A stretch of DNA of 36,711 nucleotides from Rhizosphaericola sp047606825 (GCA_047606825.1 JASGDY010000098.1:1-36711), one strand, 5' to 3'; counted from the first letter of the stretch, positions 17,344-25,749 are shown. Program-made: numbers and translations. Notes: generated by a model not told the origin, from the sequence alone.

Positions 17344-18171
17344 TTAAATTTGAAAGTGCGATTTATCTATTGTGCCATTTTTCAGGAAGGCAACCACTCC
17401 TCCATCCACCAAAATATCTGTACCGCTAAGGAAACTGCCCGCAGGGCTTAAAATAAATTCTAGTACGCCTGCAATATCTTCGGGTATGCCAATTCGCTGA
17501 ACGGGGCTGTTGGCAAGCATATAATCTATGGTCGAGGAACTTTGTCTTTCTTTAATGCCCATCGGTGTACTGATAACACCCGGACTTACAGACATAACCC
17601 TTGCATTTTTCTTCCCCCATCTGATAGCGGCAACGGCTACCTGAAATTGGTTTAATCTTTTAGAAATCACATACGCATCATTGGCGTCTTTGATTTCCAA
17701 AGCAGGAACATAATCTTTCAATTCTTTAGCAGAAAAAGCCGTAACAGTCCTTATTTGTTCAGGGGTAAGTTCTCTTCCTAAATAAGCCGATGAACTTGAA
17801 ATGAACACCCCGCAAGTGCCTACCGATAAGTACGGCTCAAATGCCTCAAGTATGCGTGCCGTACCGATTAGGTTTACATCTATAATCTGTTCGGCAGAAG
17901 CTGTATTGGGCGACAAGCCTGCGGTATGAACAACGGCATAAATTTCGCCCGCTTCTGAAGCCTGCTTAGCAACATTTTCAACAGACTGCTGGTCGGAAAC
18001 ATCTATTTGTGCGGTCGTTACATCATAGCCTGCTACGCTTAATTCTTCGGCAGCTTTGTCAAGGTTTGCTTTGTTAAAATCGCATAACAAGAGTCTAAAA
18101 CCCGCTCCGATCCTTCGTGTTATGGCAAGCCCGATACCGCCAATTCCTGTGATTACAATTACTTTTTTCAT
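17344..18171 (-). CDS. SDR family NAD(P)-dependent oxidoreductase
   Basis: This is a classical-type short-chain dehydrogenase/reductase of 275 aa. The cofactor loop is ITGIGGIG at residues 7-14 (a glycine-rich TGxxxGxG variant), followed by the acidic CDF at the end of strand 2, which leans to NAD. The catalytic tyrosine and lysine are Tyr167 and Lys171 in NDAYVISKR, the serines are near 124-128 (ISSSSAY), and the C-terminal FLSGTDILVDGGV is typical. It is 12 bases downstream of the flavoprotein gene on the same strand, so the pair is almost certainly one operon. With a ketosteroid-dehydrogenase-like partner, a hydroxyl/keto interconversion on a steroid-like or terpenoid substrate is possible, but this is inference. 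Confidence 0.9.
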   Translation of the reverse strand: MKKVIVITGIGGIGLAITRRIGAGFRLLLCDFNKANLDKAAEELSVAGYDVTTAQIDVSDQQSVENVAKQASEAGEIYAVVHTAGLSPNTASAEQIIDVNLIGTARILEAFEPYLSVGTCGVFISSSSAYLGRELTPEQIRTVTAFSAKELKDYVPALEIKDANDAYVISKRLNQFQVAVAAIRWGKKNARVMSVSPGVISTPMGIKERQSSSTIDYMLANSPVQRIGIPEDIAGVLEFILSPAGSFLSGTDILVDGGVVAFLKNGTIDKSHFQI

Positions 18172-18183
18172 AGTTTATATGTA

Positions 18184-19842
18184 TTAATTATTTACTGATG
18201 CCAAATGGTTCATAGCGATATAAGAGAAAGTACAAGCCGCCCCCAATGTTGCACCGGGGCCGGGATATATTCTTCCCATTACAGAGGCTGTATTATTGCC
18301 GGAGGCATACAGCCCCTCAATAGGCGTTGCGTCCTTACGAAGTACACGTCCAAACTCATCCGTAAGTAGACCACCCTTGGTACCTAAATCAACAGGATAG
18401 AATTTAAGCGCATAAAAAGGGGGATTTTGGATAGGTGCAAGATTACTGTTTGGCTCCACACTGCTTTCGGAATAATATCGGTCGTAAATATCATCGCCAC
18501 GTTTAAAGTCGGGGTCTTTGCCCTGATAAGCGTAACTGTTGAACTTTTTCACGGTTTCTTTCAGGTTTTCTACATTGATATCGCATTGCTTTGCCAAATC
18601 TTCAATGCTGTCTGCTTTAATTATTTGCCCGCTTTTGATTAGTTTTTTCGGTGTAATTCCGGGTGGTATCATTCCCAACAAATAACGTCTTCTGTGGTTG
18701 CCGTCCAAAATGTACCAAGCAGGAATAGCACTGCCTGTTTTAAGATGATGGTCTAAGATTGTACGTCCTAATACCACATAAGAAGTGGATTCGTTTACAA
18801 ACCGATGTCCAAGTTGGTCAACAATCATTGAGCCGGGCATTGAACGGTCAAATACCGAGAAGAAAGGTACTCCGTCAATAAAATAACCACCGCCCCACCA
18901 GGCTTCGTCCATAAGTGCCAATTCGGCTCCCAACTTTTCACCAAGTTGGGTAGCATCGCCAGTGTTTCCCACTGAACCCAAGGTGTAATCAGCGCCTACG
19001 AACTGGTGTTTTCTGCGGTATTCGTCATTTCGTTCAAAACCACCTGCACCCAATAACAGTCCTTTGTTGGTTTTTACATAAACTTCTTTTCCGTCCTTTT
19101 CCACTAAAACACCTTCGACTTTTCCGTTTTCTACTATGATGTCTTTGAGGGGACTTTTCAGCCAGATATCGGTGTGGAATTTATTTTGCAAAATGTACAT
19201 CATTTGCCCTGTAAGGCTTCTTCCCATTGTAAGTGGCACTTTGCCTCTGATACCCCACCCGATAGCCTTTGCCACGATAGCCAATACACGCTTAAACGCT
19301 GACCATTTTCGTATAACAAGCGGCAACACTGCGGCATCGCTGGTATAAATGGGAATAGTCGGCAATCCTACACTTTTCGTTTGAGTATTTAAGAATTTTC
19401 CCAATTTCTTTCCGTCAAAAACATCGCCTTCCACCGCACGTCCGGTTTTTCCGCCCGGTTCCAACGGATGATAGTCGGGATATTTTTCTGCCATCTTCCA
19501 CCTAAAGCCCAGTTTTTCTAACAACAGCATCATTTTGGGGGCATTTTTTATAAATGCTTTTTTTCGTTCACGAGAACTTTCCTGCCCCACATTATGAATG
19601 ATTGCTTCCATATACTGTAGTGCTTCCTCCTCAGAATCGAGATACCCTTTTTCTTTCATTAAATAATGGTTGGGTATCCAAACGCCCCCTCCTGAAAGTG
19701 CCGTAGAGCCGCCCCATTTATCAAGTTTCTCTATGACTAATGTTTTTAGTCCGTTATGCTCTGCTGTAATTGCGGCAGTAAGCCCGCTTGCTCCCGTGCC
19801 AACTACAACTACATCGTAAGTTTGTTCCCATTTATGTTCCAT
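18184..19842 (-). CDS. FAD-dependent dehydrogenase, 3-ketosteroid delta-1-dehydrogenase/fumarate reductase type
   Basis: This is a 552 aa FAD_binding_2 family flavoprotein. The dinucleotide-binding motif is VVVVGTGASGLTAAITAE near residues 11-28, with GGSTALSGGGVWIPNH near 44-60. The FAD-contacting C-terminal motif is GLYASGNNTASVMGRIYPGPGATLGAACTFSYIA. The YPGPGAT phrase and overall length resemble 3-oxosteroid 1-dehydrogenases more than fumarate reductases. Substrate specificity is not settled. No signal peptide is seen, so it is cytoplasmic or membrane-associated. It is first in a two-gene operon with the SDR. The HxlR regulator diverges from it across a 100-bp intergenic region, so it is a likely target. 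Codon use is more AT-rich than lepA and aminotransferase neighbours. Confidence 0.87.
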   Translation of the reverse strand: MEHKWEQTYDVVVVGTGASGLTAAITAEHNGLKTLVIEKLDKWGGSTALSGGGVWIPNHYLMKEKGYLDSEEEALQYMEAIIHNVGQESSRERKKAFIKNAPKMMLLLEKLGFRWKMAEKYPDYHPLEPGGKTGRAVEGDVFDGKKLGKFLNTQTKSVGLPTIPIYTSDAAVLPLVIRKWSAFKRVLAIVAKAIGWGIRGKVPLTMGRSLTGQMMYILQNKFHTDIWLKSPLKDIIVENGKVEGVLVEKDGKEVYVKTNKGLLLGAGGFERNDEYRRKHQFVGADYTLGSVGNTGDATQLGEKLGAELALMDEAWWGGGYFIDGVPFFSVFDRSMPGSMIVDQLGHRFVNESTSYVVLGRTILDHHLKTGSAIPAWYILDGNHRRRYLLGMIPPGITPKKLIKSGQIIKADSIEDLAKQCDINVENLKETVKKFNSYAYQGKDPDFKRGDDIYDRYYSESSVEPNSNLAPIQNPPFYALKFYPVDLGTKGGLLTDEFGRVLRKDATPIEGLYASGNNTASVMGRIYPGPGATLGAACTFSYIAMNHLASVNN

Positions 19843-19942
19843 GATAATTCACTTTTGTATGTTAAAAATAGCTACTTTTACTTTCCATTTTATAGCAGTT
19901 TCCTAAAAGAAAGCGATATTTGTAAAAAATCAACAACGACAA

Positions 19943-20290
19943 ATGAATAAGATTTATGACGAAGAAGAATATGTGCGTTCTCTGCGTGCCATAAGAGATG
20001 CATTGGATGTAATCAGCGGGAAATGGAAACTGCAGATTATTGTTTCATTGTGGGTGGGAAACAAAAGGTTTAGGGAAATTGAACGCAGTATTCCGGGTAT
20101 GACACCGAAAGTTTTGACAAAAGAGTTGAAAGATTTGCAGGAACATCAACTTATTAAACGAACGGTTTTTGATGATTCGCCTGTTTTGGTGGAATATACG
20201 TTGCTTCCTTACGCAAACAGTTTGGCAACAGTAATTGATGAACTTAAAACATGGGGCATTAATCATCGGAAAACGCTTTTCGGGAAATAA
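19943..20290 (+). CDS. HxlR family winged-helix regulator
   Basis: This is a 115 aa HxlR/DUF24 transcription regulator. The characteristic block ALDVISGKWKLQIIVSLWVG (residues 16-35) is followed by KRFREIERSIPGMTPKVLTKELKDLQEHQLIKRTV. The wing DDSPVLVEYTLLPYANSLATVIDELKTWG completes the fold. The usual family cysteine before the HTH (redox sensing in some members) is absent. The gene is divergent from the flavoprotein-SDR operon, 100 bases apart, a layout in which such regulators normally repress the neighbour. The effector is unknown. Confidence 0.92.
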   Translation: MNKIYDEEEYVRSLRAIRDALDVISGKWKLQIIVSLWVGNKRFREIERSIPGMTPKVLTKELKDLQEHQLIKRTVFDDSPVLVEYTLLPYANSLATVIDELKTWGINHRKTLFGK

Positions 20291-20376
20291 CCAACAGCAG
20301 TTGCCTCGTTGTTATTACTTTGGAACTATGGAAACAAAACCACCGAAAAAACTATTAACTAAACAGTAGTCAAAAG

Positions 20377-20502
20377 ATGTATTGTTTCCGTTCTCCAAAA
20401 AGAAAAGCATTCCTCTTGGTTTTCGCTTTATGTGTTCTAATACTTGTATCTCTACGCTTTTGGATATTTTTATCATCTAACCATGTCTCAAATCTTTACT
20501 AA
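20377..20502 (+). CDS. Possible 41-aa single-span membrane peptide
   Basis: A short open frame begins with ATG, with a basic start MYCFRSPKRK followed by a hydrophobic helix (AFLLVFALCVLILVSLRFWIFL). The frame has the look of a small membrane peptide or the cut-off N-terminus of a membrane protein. No promoter or ribosome binding site is evident and I know no homologue. It fills part of the 240-base gap between the HxlR and AraC genes. Confidence 0.2.
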   Translation: MYCFRSPKRKAFLLVFALCVLILVSLRFWIFLSSNHVSNLY

Positions 20503-20530
20503 ATTACGACAAAATAAGGCTTACGTTCTG

Positions 20531-21442
20531 TCAATTAAACGACTGTCTGAACTCCGATGGCGAAAGTTTCGTTTTTGTCTTGAACAACTTGCTGAACGAT
20601 TGCAAATGTCCAAAGCCCAATTCATAGGCAATTTCGCTAACTGTCAAATTGGTTGTAGATAATTTTTCTTTGGCTTTGGCAATCAATTTGTCGTGAATAT
20701 GCTGCTGTGTAGTTCGTCCTGTCAATGCCCTTAACAAACTAAGTAAATAGGTTGGCGAAATGTTTAAATTGTCTGAAATATACTGAACAGTCGGCAATCC
20801 TTTTGAAATCAAATCATCGCTGTTGAAATAATCGGACAATAATTTTTCTAACCGTTCCAAAATTTGATGATTAGCCTTTTCTCTTGTGATGAATTGGCGA
20901 TTGTAAAACCTTTCTGAATAGTTGAGTAATGCCTCAATATGCGAAATGATGATTTGTTTACTGAACTTGTCAATGTTAGCGTGACATTCCCGCTGAATGT
21001 TGGCAATAATTCCGTCAATCGTTTCTTCTTCTTTTTCTGAAAGAAACAAGGCTTCATTTACAGAATAATCAAAGAACTCATATTGTTTAATGGACTTTGC
21101 AAGTGGCGTGTTCCAAATAAAATCGGGGTGGATAAGCAGCACCCATTTCCAACCTGATTGTTTTGCAGTTTCGTTCGGGTTGTGCTCAATTCGGAAAACC
21201 TGATTGGGCGACATAAAAAACATCGTGCCTTCATTAAAATCATATTCCAGTTGTCCGTATTTGAATGTGCCTGTAAAATTTCTTTTTAATGAAATGGAAT
21301 AAAAGTCAAGCACCAAACTTGAAATACTTTCGGGGAATTTTTGTATGTCTTCAAGATAGACAACGCTTACCAAAGGGTGTGCAGCCTTAGGCAAATTTCT
21401 CAACTGATGAAACTCGCTGATTGTTTTTATTCTAAGTGGCAT
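20531..21442 (-). CDS. AraC family transcriptional regulator
   Basis: This is a 303 aa regulator from the ATG at 21442. It has an N-terminal cupin-like sensing domain (TGTFKYGQLEYDFNEGTMFFMSPNQVF) and a C-terminal AraC double HTH. The second half reads LTVSEIAYELGFGHLQSFSKLFKTKTKLSPSEFRQ. The first HTH is around VQYISDNLNISPTYLLSLLRALTGRT. The frame extends to TTG at 21460 and ATG at 21454, but MPLRIKTISEFHQLRNLPK looks like the family's natural start. It follows the VOC gene by about 24 bases on the same strand, so the pair is probably an operon in which the regulator controls its own small enzyme. The ligand is unknown. Confidence 0.9.
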   Translation of the reverse strand: MPLRIKTISEFHQLRNLPKAAHPLVSVVYLEDIQKFPESISSLVLDFYSISLKRNFTGTFKYGQLEYDFNEGTMFFMSPNQVFRIEHNPNETAKQSGWKWVLLIHPDFIWNTPLAKSIKQYEFFDYSVNEALFLSEKEEETIDGIIANIQRECHANIDKFSKQIIISHIEALLNYSERFYNRQFITREKANHQILERLEKLLSDYFNSDDLISKGLPTVQYISDNLNISPTYLLSLLRALTGRTTQQHIHDKLIAKAKEKLSTTNLTVSEIAYELGFGHLQSFSKLFKTKTKLSPSEFRQSFN

Positions 21443-21465
21443 TTTACTTGGCATACGCAATTAGT

Positions 21466-21879
21466 TTAAGGAGTTTCTTTATTGAATTTTTTAATTGCCT
21501 CGGATGTTACAGGCGTGAAGAAATTTACCAAATTTCCGTCAGGGTCACGAAACAAAAGTGAACGGTTTCCCCAAGGCATTGTGGTTGGTTTTTGCACAAT
21601 GTATGGTTCAAGAAAACCTGCCAATCTTTCGTAGTCAGAATCTACATCTTTTACCAAAAATTCAATGATAGCCGAGCGGTTTTGTCCCGCCTGAGCTACG
21701 GTTTCGCCCCCAAAAAATTGCAGTGTTCTTGTACTACCGATTGCCAAAGTTGCATTTTCGGTTTGGAGTTCGGCAAAGTCGGGTGTGAATTGCGCAACTG
21801 TTGCTCCTGTCGTTTCTTTGTAAAACGCAATTAACGCTGTGATGTCAGCCGTAATAATTCTTATGGAAATTAGATTCAT
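21466..21879 (-). CDS. VOC family (glyoxalase/bleomycin-resistance fold) protein
   Basis: This is a 137 aa protein with the two beta-alpha-beta-beta-beta modules of the vicinal oxygen chelate fold. It starts IRIITADITALIAFYKETTG and ends LLFRDPDGNLVNFFTP, the family's typical last strands with the DPDGN turn. The reaction cannot be assigned. Members include lyases, dioxygenases and drug-binding proteins. Metal ligands are not all evident (the terminal Glu of the usual H/E set is replaced in NLVNFF), so it may be a binding protein. It is first of a two-gene unit with the AraC regulator. Confidence 0.87.
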   Translation of the reverse strand: MNLISIRIITADITALIAFYKETTGATVAQFTPDFAELQTENATLAIGSTRTLQFFGGETVAQAGQNRSAIIEFLVKDVDSDYERLAGFLEPYIVQKPTTMPWGNRSLLFRDPDGNLVNFFTPVTSEAIKKFNKETP

Positions 21880-22130
21880 AATTCTTCTTTTTTGTTACCA
21901 CAAAAGTCTGCATTAAGTAGCGAACAAATTTAGTCAAATCAACTTTTTGTTTAGCCAAAAATGAGGCGTAATTGTAAACAGTCTAACTATATAGGGTGCT
22001 GGGTAGACCTGGTTTCTGAAATCGTCAACGGTAAGTCTGAATAATGTCTGTCCGTGATAATTATCTAAAAGTCAGCGAAAGACCGTCATACACGAAGTGA
22101 ACAGTCTTTTGTTGATTTTTCGAGTGTTAG
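21880..22130. other. Intergenic stretch, no gene seen
   Basis: These about 250 bases lie upstream of the VOC gene. The first part is probably the VOC-AraC promoter region, with GACTTTTG near 21902-21909 on the minus strand one mismatch from TAnnTTTG. The rest holds no gene or strong structure I can support. Confidence 0.35.
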
Positions 22131-22256
22131 ACTGTGCGGTCGTTTAGCCTTGCTGGTAACGGAAAACGCATTGGCGAAGTGGTGGATAAATTGAACCAAA
22201 AGTTCGATTTTGCACGTCAGCCCCGCTATTACAAAACCGATGTTGGCGGCAGTTAA
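22131..22256 (+). pseudogene. C-terminal remnant of an unidentified protein
   Basis: A 41-codon stop-bounded frame ends in LAGNGKRIGEVVDKLNQKFD followed by FARQPRYYKTDVGGS and a TAA at 22254. It has clean protein-like composition but no start codon except an unlikely GTG, and an in-frame stop just before. It looks like the tail left when a neighbouring region was replaced. I cannot name the family. Confidence 0.4.
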
Positions 22257-22290
22257 AATTCATTGTTTGAAACGACTAAGTCGAAATAGT

Positions 22291-22827
22291 CTAATCTGCA
22301 ACGGTTCGAGAATACATCTCAAAATTCCTTGGCTTATTCGCCACCATTCTATAATATTTAAGAGAGCCTTCAAATACAAATCCACATTTTAAAAGCACCC
22401 TTTTTGACGGCTTGTTGGTATCTAAGACCGTTGCCTGTATCCTTACCCAACCTCGGTTTCTGAATCCCCATTCTGTAACTATCTTACACACGGATGTTGC
22501 TATTCCCAGATTCCAATAATCAGGAGACAAATCATACGCTATTTCAGCAGTTTTATTAACATCGGAAATAGTATGAAAACCAATTGTGCCGACTAACCTC
22601 TTATATTTAGTGTCTACGATAGCCAGCCGAATCGGCGAGTTCACGGAAGTTGATTCGATTTCGTTAAATAATATTTCTAAATCCTGAATAGATTTTAAAT
22701 TCCAACTCGTCTCTTTGATAACCTCAGGTATTGAAAGATATGCAAACCATTCTGCTATATCTGCCTTGCCAAGTTGTCGAACATCAATATTAGGGAGATG
22801 AGTAACCGGGAATGTTTCTATTTTCAT
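22291..22827 (-). CDS. GNAT family N-acetyltransferase (RimJ/RimL type)
   Basis: This is a 178 aa acetyl-CoA-dependent acetyltransferase of the RimJ/RimL branch. It has an N-terminal VRQLGKADIAEWFAYLSIPEV, the central strand LVGTIGFHTISDVNKTAEIAYDL and the acetyl-CoA-binding region PDYWNLGIATSVCKIVTEWGF, where WNLGIAT replaces the usual Q/RxxGxG/A loop. The final motif is DTNKPSKRVLLKCGFVFEGSLKYY, with the NxxSxRVxxKxGF signature. The substrate may be a protein N-terminus, an antibiotic or a small amine, and is unknown. It is a lone gene in the accessory stretch with no operon partner. Confidence 0.88.
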   Translation of the reverse strand: MKIETFPVTHLPNIDVRQLGKADIAEWFAYLSIPEVIKETSWNLKSIQDLEILFNEIESTSVNSPIRLAIVDTKYKRLVGTIGFHTISDVNKTAEIAYDLSPDYWNLGIATSVCKIVTEWGFRNRGWVRIQATVLDTNKPSKRVLLKCGFVFEGSLKYYRMVANKPRNFEMYSRTVAD

Positions 22828-23019
22828 TAAAAAATTAATTGGTTTATGTAAGTGTCAAGTCAGTGAAATTGCCGCCAACACACGAATATACGCAACTCCC
22901 AAAACAGTCCAAATAAACTTCGTTTAAAGTATGAAAATAGTAGTTATCATGCATGTTTTGCCGCAGTTGCGTATAACTTCCAATCATCAAGATTCTCCGC
23001 TACCGCAAGATAGCCGAGC
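22828..23019. other. Intergenic stretch before the hairpin cluster
   Basis: AT-rich sequence upstream of the GNAT gene. It presumably includes the GNAT promoter, but no exact TAnnTTTG lies at a suitable distance. No gene is seen. Confidence 0.3.
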
Positions 23020-23101
23020 GTAACTTATGGAAATAAGTACGCCCAGTTTGTAACTGGGCTATAACAATTTTATATTTTTTATGGCAAGTTACAAACTTGC
23101 C
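23020..23101. repeat. Run of three hairpins, REP-like
   Basis: Three hairpins lie within 82 bases. ACTTAT/ATAAGT (23023-23038) has a GGAA loop. GCCCAGTT/AACTGGGC (23041-23059) has loop TGT. GGCAAGTT/AACTTGCC (23083-23101) has loop ACA. The last two share the inner GTT...AAC closure and 3-nt loops complementary to each other, as in an inverted pair of REP units. They lie just past the aminotransferase stop codon on the minus strand, so they may also act as its 3' structure. The layout resembles the pair at 5-51. Confidence 0.55.
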
Positions 23102-23164
23102 TTATCTATCGTCACAAGTCACGCTTCGCTAAACTTGCGACGGCGAAAAACCTGAAACTTGCAA

Positions 23165-24355
23165 CTACTTCAACGCATCCAACGCTGCCTTGACGTTTTT
23201 CCAGGCTTTTTCAATGTTCTCGACGCTTGCCGCAAAGGAGAAACGCACGCAGTCGGGTTCGCCAAAAGCAGCACCGTCCACGCTGGAAACGTGTGCCACG
23301 TTCAACAAATACAAAGTCATGTCCTCCGCGCTGTTGATGGTGTAGTCGCCGTTGCTACGACCAAAATAAGCGGAGATGTCCGGGAACACGTAAAACGCGC
23401 CCTGCGGTGCAAACACTTTCAGTTCGGGGATTTCGGCAATCAGTTCCAATACGCGCGCGCGTCTTTTGGTAAACTCGGCCGTCATCTCCTTGGACGGTGT
23501 GATGTCGCCCGTCAACGCCGCGACCGCCGCTTTCTGCGCAATGGAGCAAGTCGCGCTGGTTTCCTGGCCTTGGATTTTGGTCATGGCTTTTGCCAGTTCG
23601 ACGTTGGAAGCGGTGTAACCCACACGCCAGCCGGTCATCGCAAAACCTTTACTCAGACCGTTGATCAAGACCACGCGGTCTTTCAGGTCAGGAAACTGTG
23701 CAATACTTTGGTGTTCGCCGACGAAGTTGATGTACTCGTAGATTTCATCGGCGAGGATATAGATATTGGGGTGTTTTCTGAACACCTCCGCCAAGCCTTC
23801 CAGTTCATCCTTGCTATATACTGCACCGGAAGGGTTGCAGGGCGACGAAAACATGAACAGTTTGGTCTTGTCGGTAATCGCCGCTTCCAATTGTGCAGGC
23901 GTGATTTTGAAACCCGCGTCGGCAGAGGTGCGCACCGAAACGACCACGCCACGCGCCATCTTGACCTGTTCGGAATAAGTTACCCAATACGGCGTAGGGA
24001 TGATGACTTCGTCGCCATCCTCCACAATCGCAAAAATCGCGTTGAGCAAGCTCTGTTTGGCACCTGTGGAGAACACAATCTGTTCGGGCGTATAGTCAAG
24101 GTCGTTGTCCCTTTTCAGTTTAGTGCAAGCCGCCTGACGCACGTCGAGATAACCCGGAACGGGCGTATAATGGCTGTGGTTTTCGTCGATGGCCTTGATA
24201 GCTGCGTCCTTGATATGTTGAGGCGTATCGAAATCCGGTTCGCCCAGACTTAAATTAATCACTTCTATGCCTTGGGCAGCGAGGTCGCGTCCCATTTGGG
24301 CCATTTTGAGCGTGGCCGGCTCGTCAAAACGTTGCAAAAAAGAGGATAATGCCAT
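23165..24355 (-). CDS. Class I pyridoxal-phosphate aminotransferase (aspartate aminotransferase, I-gamma type)
   Basis: This PLP enzyme transfers amino groups, most likely between aspartate and 2-oxoglutarate. At 396 aa it has normal length. The N-terminus INLSLGEPDFDTPQHIKDAA and YTPVPGYLDVRQA are typical of the I-gamma subgroup. Asp203 and Tyr206 (ADEIYEYI) contact the cofactor. Lys236 in NGLSKGFAMTGWRVGY forms the Schiff base and Arg244 binds phosphate. The substrate-carboxylate arginine is in CVRFSFAAS near the C-terminus. Aspartate preference is family inference, since related enzymes use aromatic or prephenate substrates. It is monocistronic with a good promoter at 24404-24434. Confidence 0.93.
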   Translation of the reverse strand: MALSSFLQRFDEPATLKMAQMGRDLAAQGIEVINLSLGEPDFDTPQHIKDAAIKAIDENHSHYTPVPGYLDVRQAACTKLKRDNDLDYTPEQIVFSTGAKQSLLNAIFAIVEDGDEVIIPTPYWVTYSEQVKMARGVVVSVRTSADAGFKITPAQLEAAITDKTKLFMFSSPCNPSGAVYSKDELEGLAEVFRKHPNIYILADEIYEYINFVGEHQSIAQFPDLKDRVVLINGLSKGFAMTGWRVGYTASNVELAKAMTKIQGQETSATCSIAQKAAVAALTGDITPSKEMTAEFTKRRARVLELIAEIPELKVFAPQGAFYVFPDISAYFGRSNGDYTINSAEDMTLYLLNVAHVSSVDGAAFGEPDCVRFSFAASVENIEKAWKNVKAALDALK

Positions 24356-24403
24356 TTTTGTTTTTATTTAAATAATACAAACTAAATTTATACAAAACGG
24401 AAG

Positions 24404-24434
24404 CAAATATAAGGTTTGATTTAATCCTATTCAA
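24404..24434 (-). promoter_or_regulatory. Promoter of the aminotransferase gene
   Basis: On the minus strand TTG (24434-24432), 20 bases, then TATATTTG (24411-24404). Both elements and the spacing fit the Bacteroidota consensus. The predicted leader is about 45 bases. Confidence 0.7.
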
Positions 24435-24558
24435 GAAAAATCAGAAAAGACGGGATGGATCGAGGATGGAAAGACAAAAGCAAGAAGCAAAGTTACAGTG
24501 TGCTGTTCACGGACTACTGATTACCTACAACCTACTTCCGTCTTTCAATCTATCCCAC

Positions 24559-25749
24559 CTACTTAAAATACTCCATAACCAATGCTCCTGCACCAATCAG
24601 CGCATTGTTTTTGCCCAATTGGGATACTTTGAGCTGTGTATTTTTATACAGACGGGGGATGCAGTACTGATTTAGGGCTTGTTGTATCGGAGCGAGCAGC
24701 AGGTGTCCGATGGCAGCGCCTCTCCCACTCAGGACGATAAGTTCTGGATTTTGGATATGAATCAGTATCGCCAAGGCTTTCCCGATTTTGTAACCCATTT
24801 CGGAAAAAAGTGGAATTACTTCCTGGTTGCCTTCATTAGCCGCCTGCATGAGTTTTTCGCTCATTGCATAGCTGTTGCGAGTGATTTTCAGGGTTTTTAC
24901 TTTACCGGATTTTATTTGTTCGATTGCCTGTTGTGTTACGACAAGTAAGGTAGCTTCTACTTCGAGGCATCCTCTTTTGCCGCAGGCGCACATTTTGTCG
25001 CTGTCGGAAATCGGAATATGACTCAACTCACCGGCAAAACCGGAAGAACCACGGAACAGTTTGCCGTCCGCAACCATGCCCAATCCGACACCCCAACCGA
25101 TGTTGATGACCATGACTTCACGTCGTCCTTTTGCCAGACCAAAACGTAGCTCTGCCAGTGCCAATACGGAAGAGTCGTTGTCCAGATAAACCCGCAAATC
25201 CAGCCGCGCGCTGAGTTCGTCGCGCAGGGATTTTTTGGCCGGCATTTCGAGATAGGAATAGTTCATGCCTTTCGCAACGTCGATAAACCCGGGCATGGAA
25301 ATACCAACGCCCAATATATCGGAGCGATGGACGGCCGAACGGTCAATTACCGCATTGATTTTTGCGATTATGGCGTTAACGGCTTCGTCGTCTTTTGTCA
25401 ATTCCACATCAAAATGTTGAGGCTGCACGACCAACTGGTTCTGGATATTCCAGACAGCAACACTGAGTCCCAAGCGCGTCATTGCCACGGCAACGATATA
25501 ACAGTCGTTTTTCTTCAGCGCATACAACATCGGGCGACGTCCGCCACTGGAAGGTGCCTGCCCAGCCTCTTCCAGCCAGCCGTCCGCAATCAGTTCATTG
25601 ACCGCCTTGGTAACGACAGGGACACTTTTGCGAAGCGCGATGCTCAAGTCAAGGCATGACAACTGGTTGTCAAAGTACAACTGCCTGACAATCCCCGCCT
25701 TCCATGCAGAATCAATACCTTCCAAACCGTTCCATTGTGTTGCGACCAT
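24559..25749 (-). CDS. ROK family transcriptional repressor (NagC/Mlc type)
   Basis: This is a 396 aa sugar-responsive repressor. The N-terminal winged HTH lies at about residues 15-75 (IVRQLYFDNQLSCLDLSIALRKSVPVVTKAVNELIADGWLEE), followed by a ROK sugar-binding domain. Hallmarks are LGVGISMPGFID near 146-157, DNDSSVLALAE near 191-201, the glycine-rich INIGWGVGLGMVADGKLFRGSSGFAGELSHI with His244, and the zinc knuckle CACGKRGCLE with Cys254, Cys256 and Cys261. The HTH marks it as a regulator rather than a sugar kinase. It is divergent from the GH30 gene across 170 bases, so repression of that glycosidase, relieved by a sugar product, is the natural hypothesis. Confidence 0.92.
   Translation of the reverse strand: MVATQWNGLEGIDSAWKAGIVRQLYFDNQLSCLDLSIALRKSVPVVTKAVNELIADGWLEEAGQAPSSGGRRPMLYALKKNDCYIVAVAMTRLGLSVAVWNIQNQLVVQPQHFDVELTKDDEAVNAIIAKINAVIDRSAVHRSDILGVGISMPGFIDVAKGMNYSYLEMPAKKSLRDELSARLDLRVYLDNDSSVLALAELRFGLAKGRREVMVINIGWGVGLGMVADGKLFRGSSGFAGELSHIPISDSDKMCACGKRGCLEVEATLLVVTQQAIEQIKSGKVKTLKITRNSYAMSEKLMQAANEGNQEVIPLFSEMGYKIGKALAILIHIQNPELIVLSGRGAAIGHLLLAPIQQALNQYCIPRLYKNTQLKVSQLGKNNALIGAGALVMEYFK

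Noticed and set aside
23159..24253. Long 364-codon open frame antisense to the aminotransferase
   Set aside because: The opposite strand encodes a complete PLP aminotransferase with all catalytic residues. The antisense product is rich in His, Arg and Gly in the way GC-rich shadows are.
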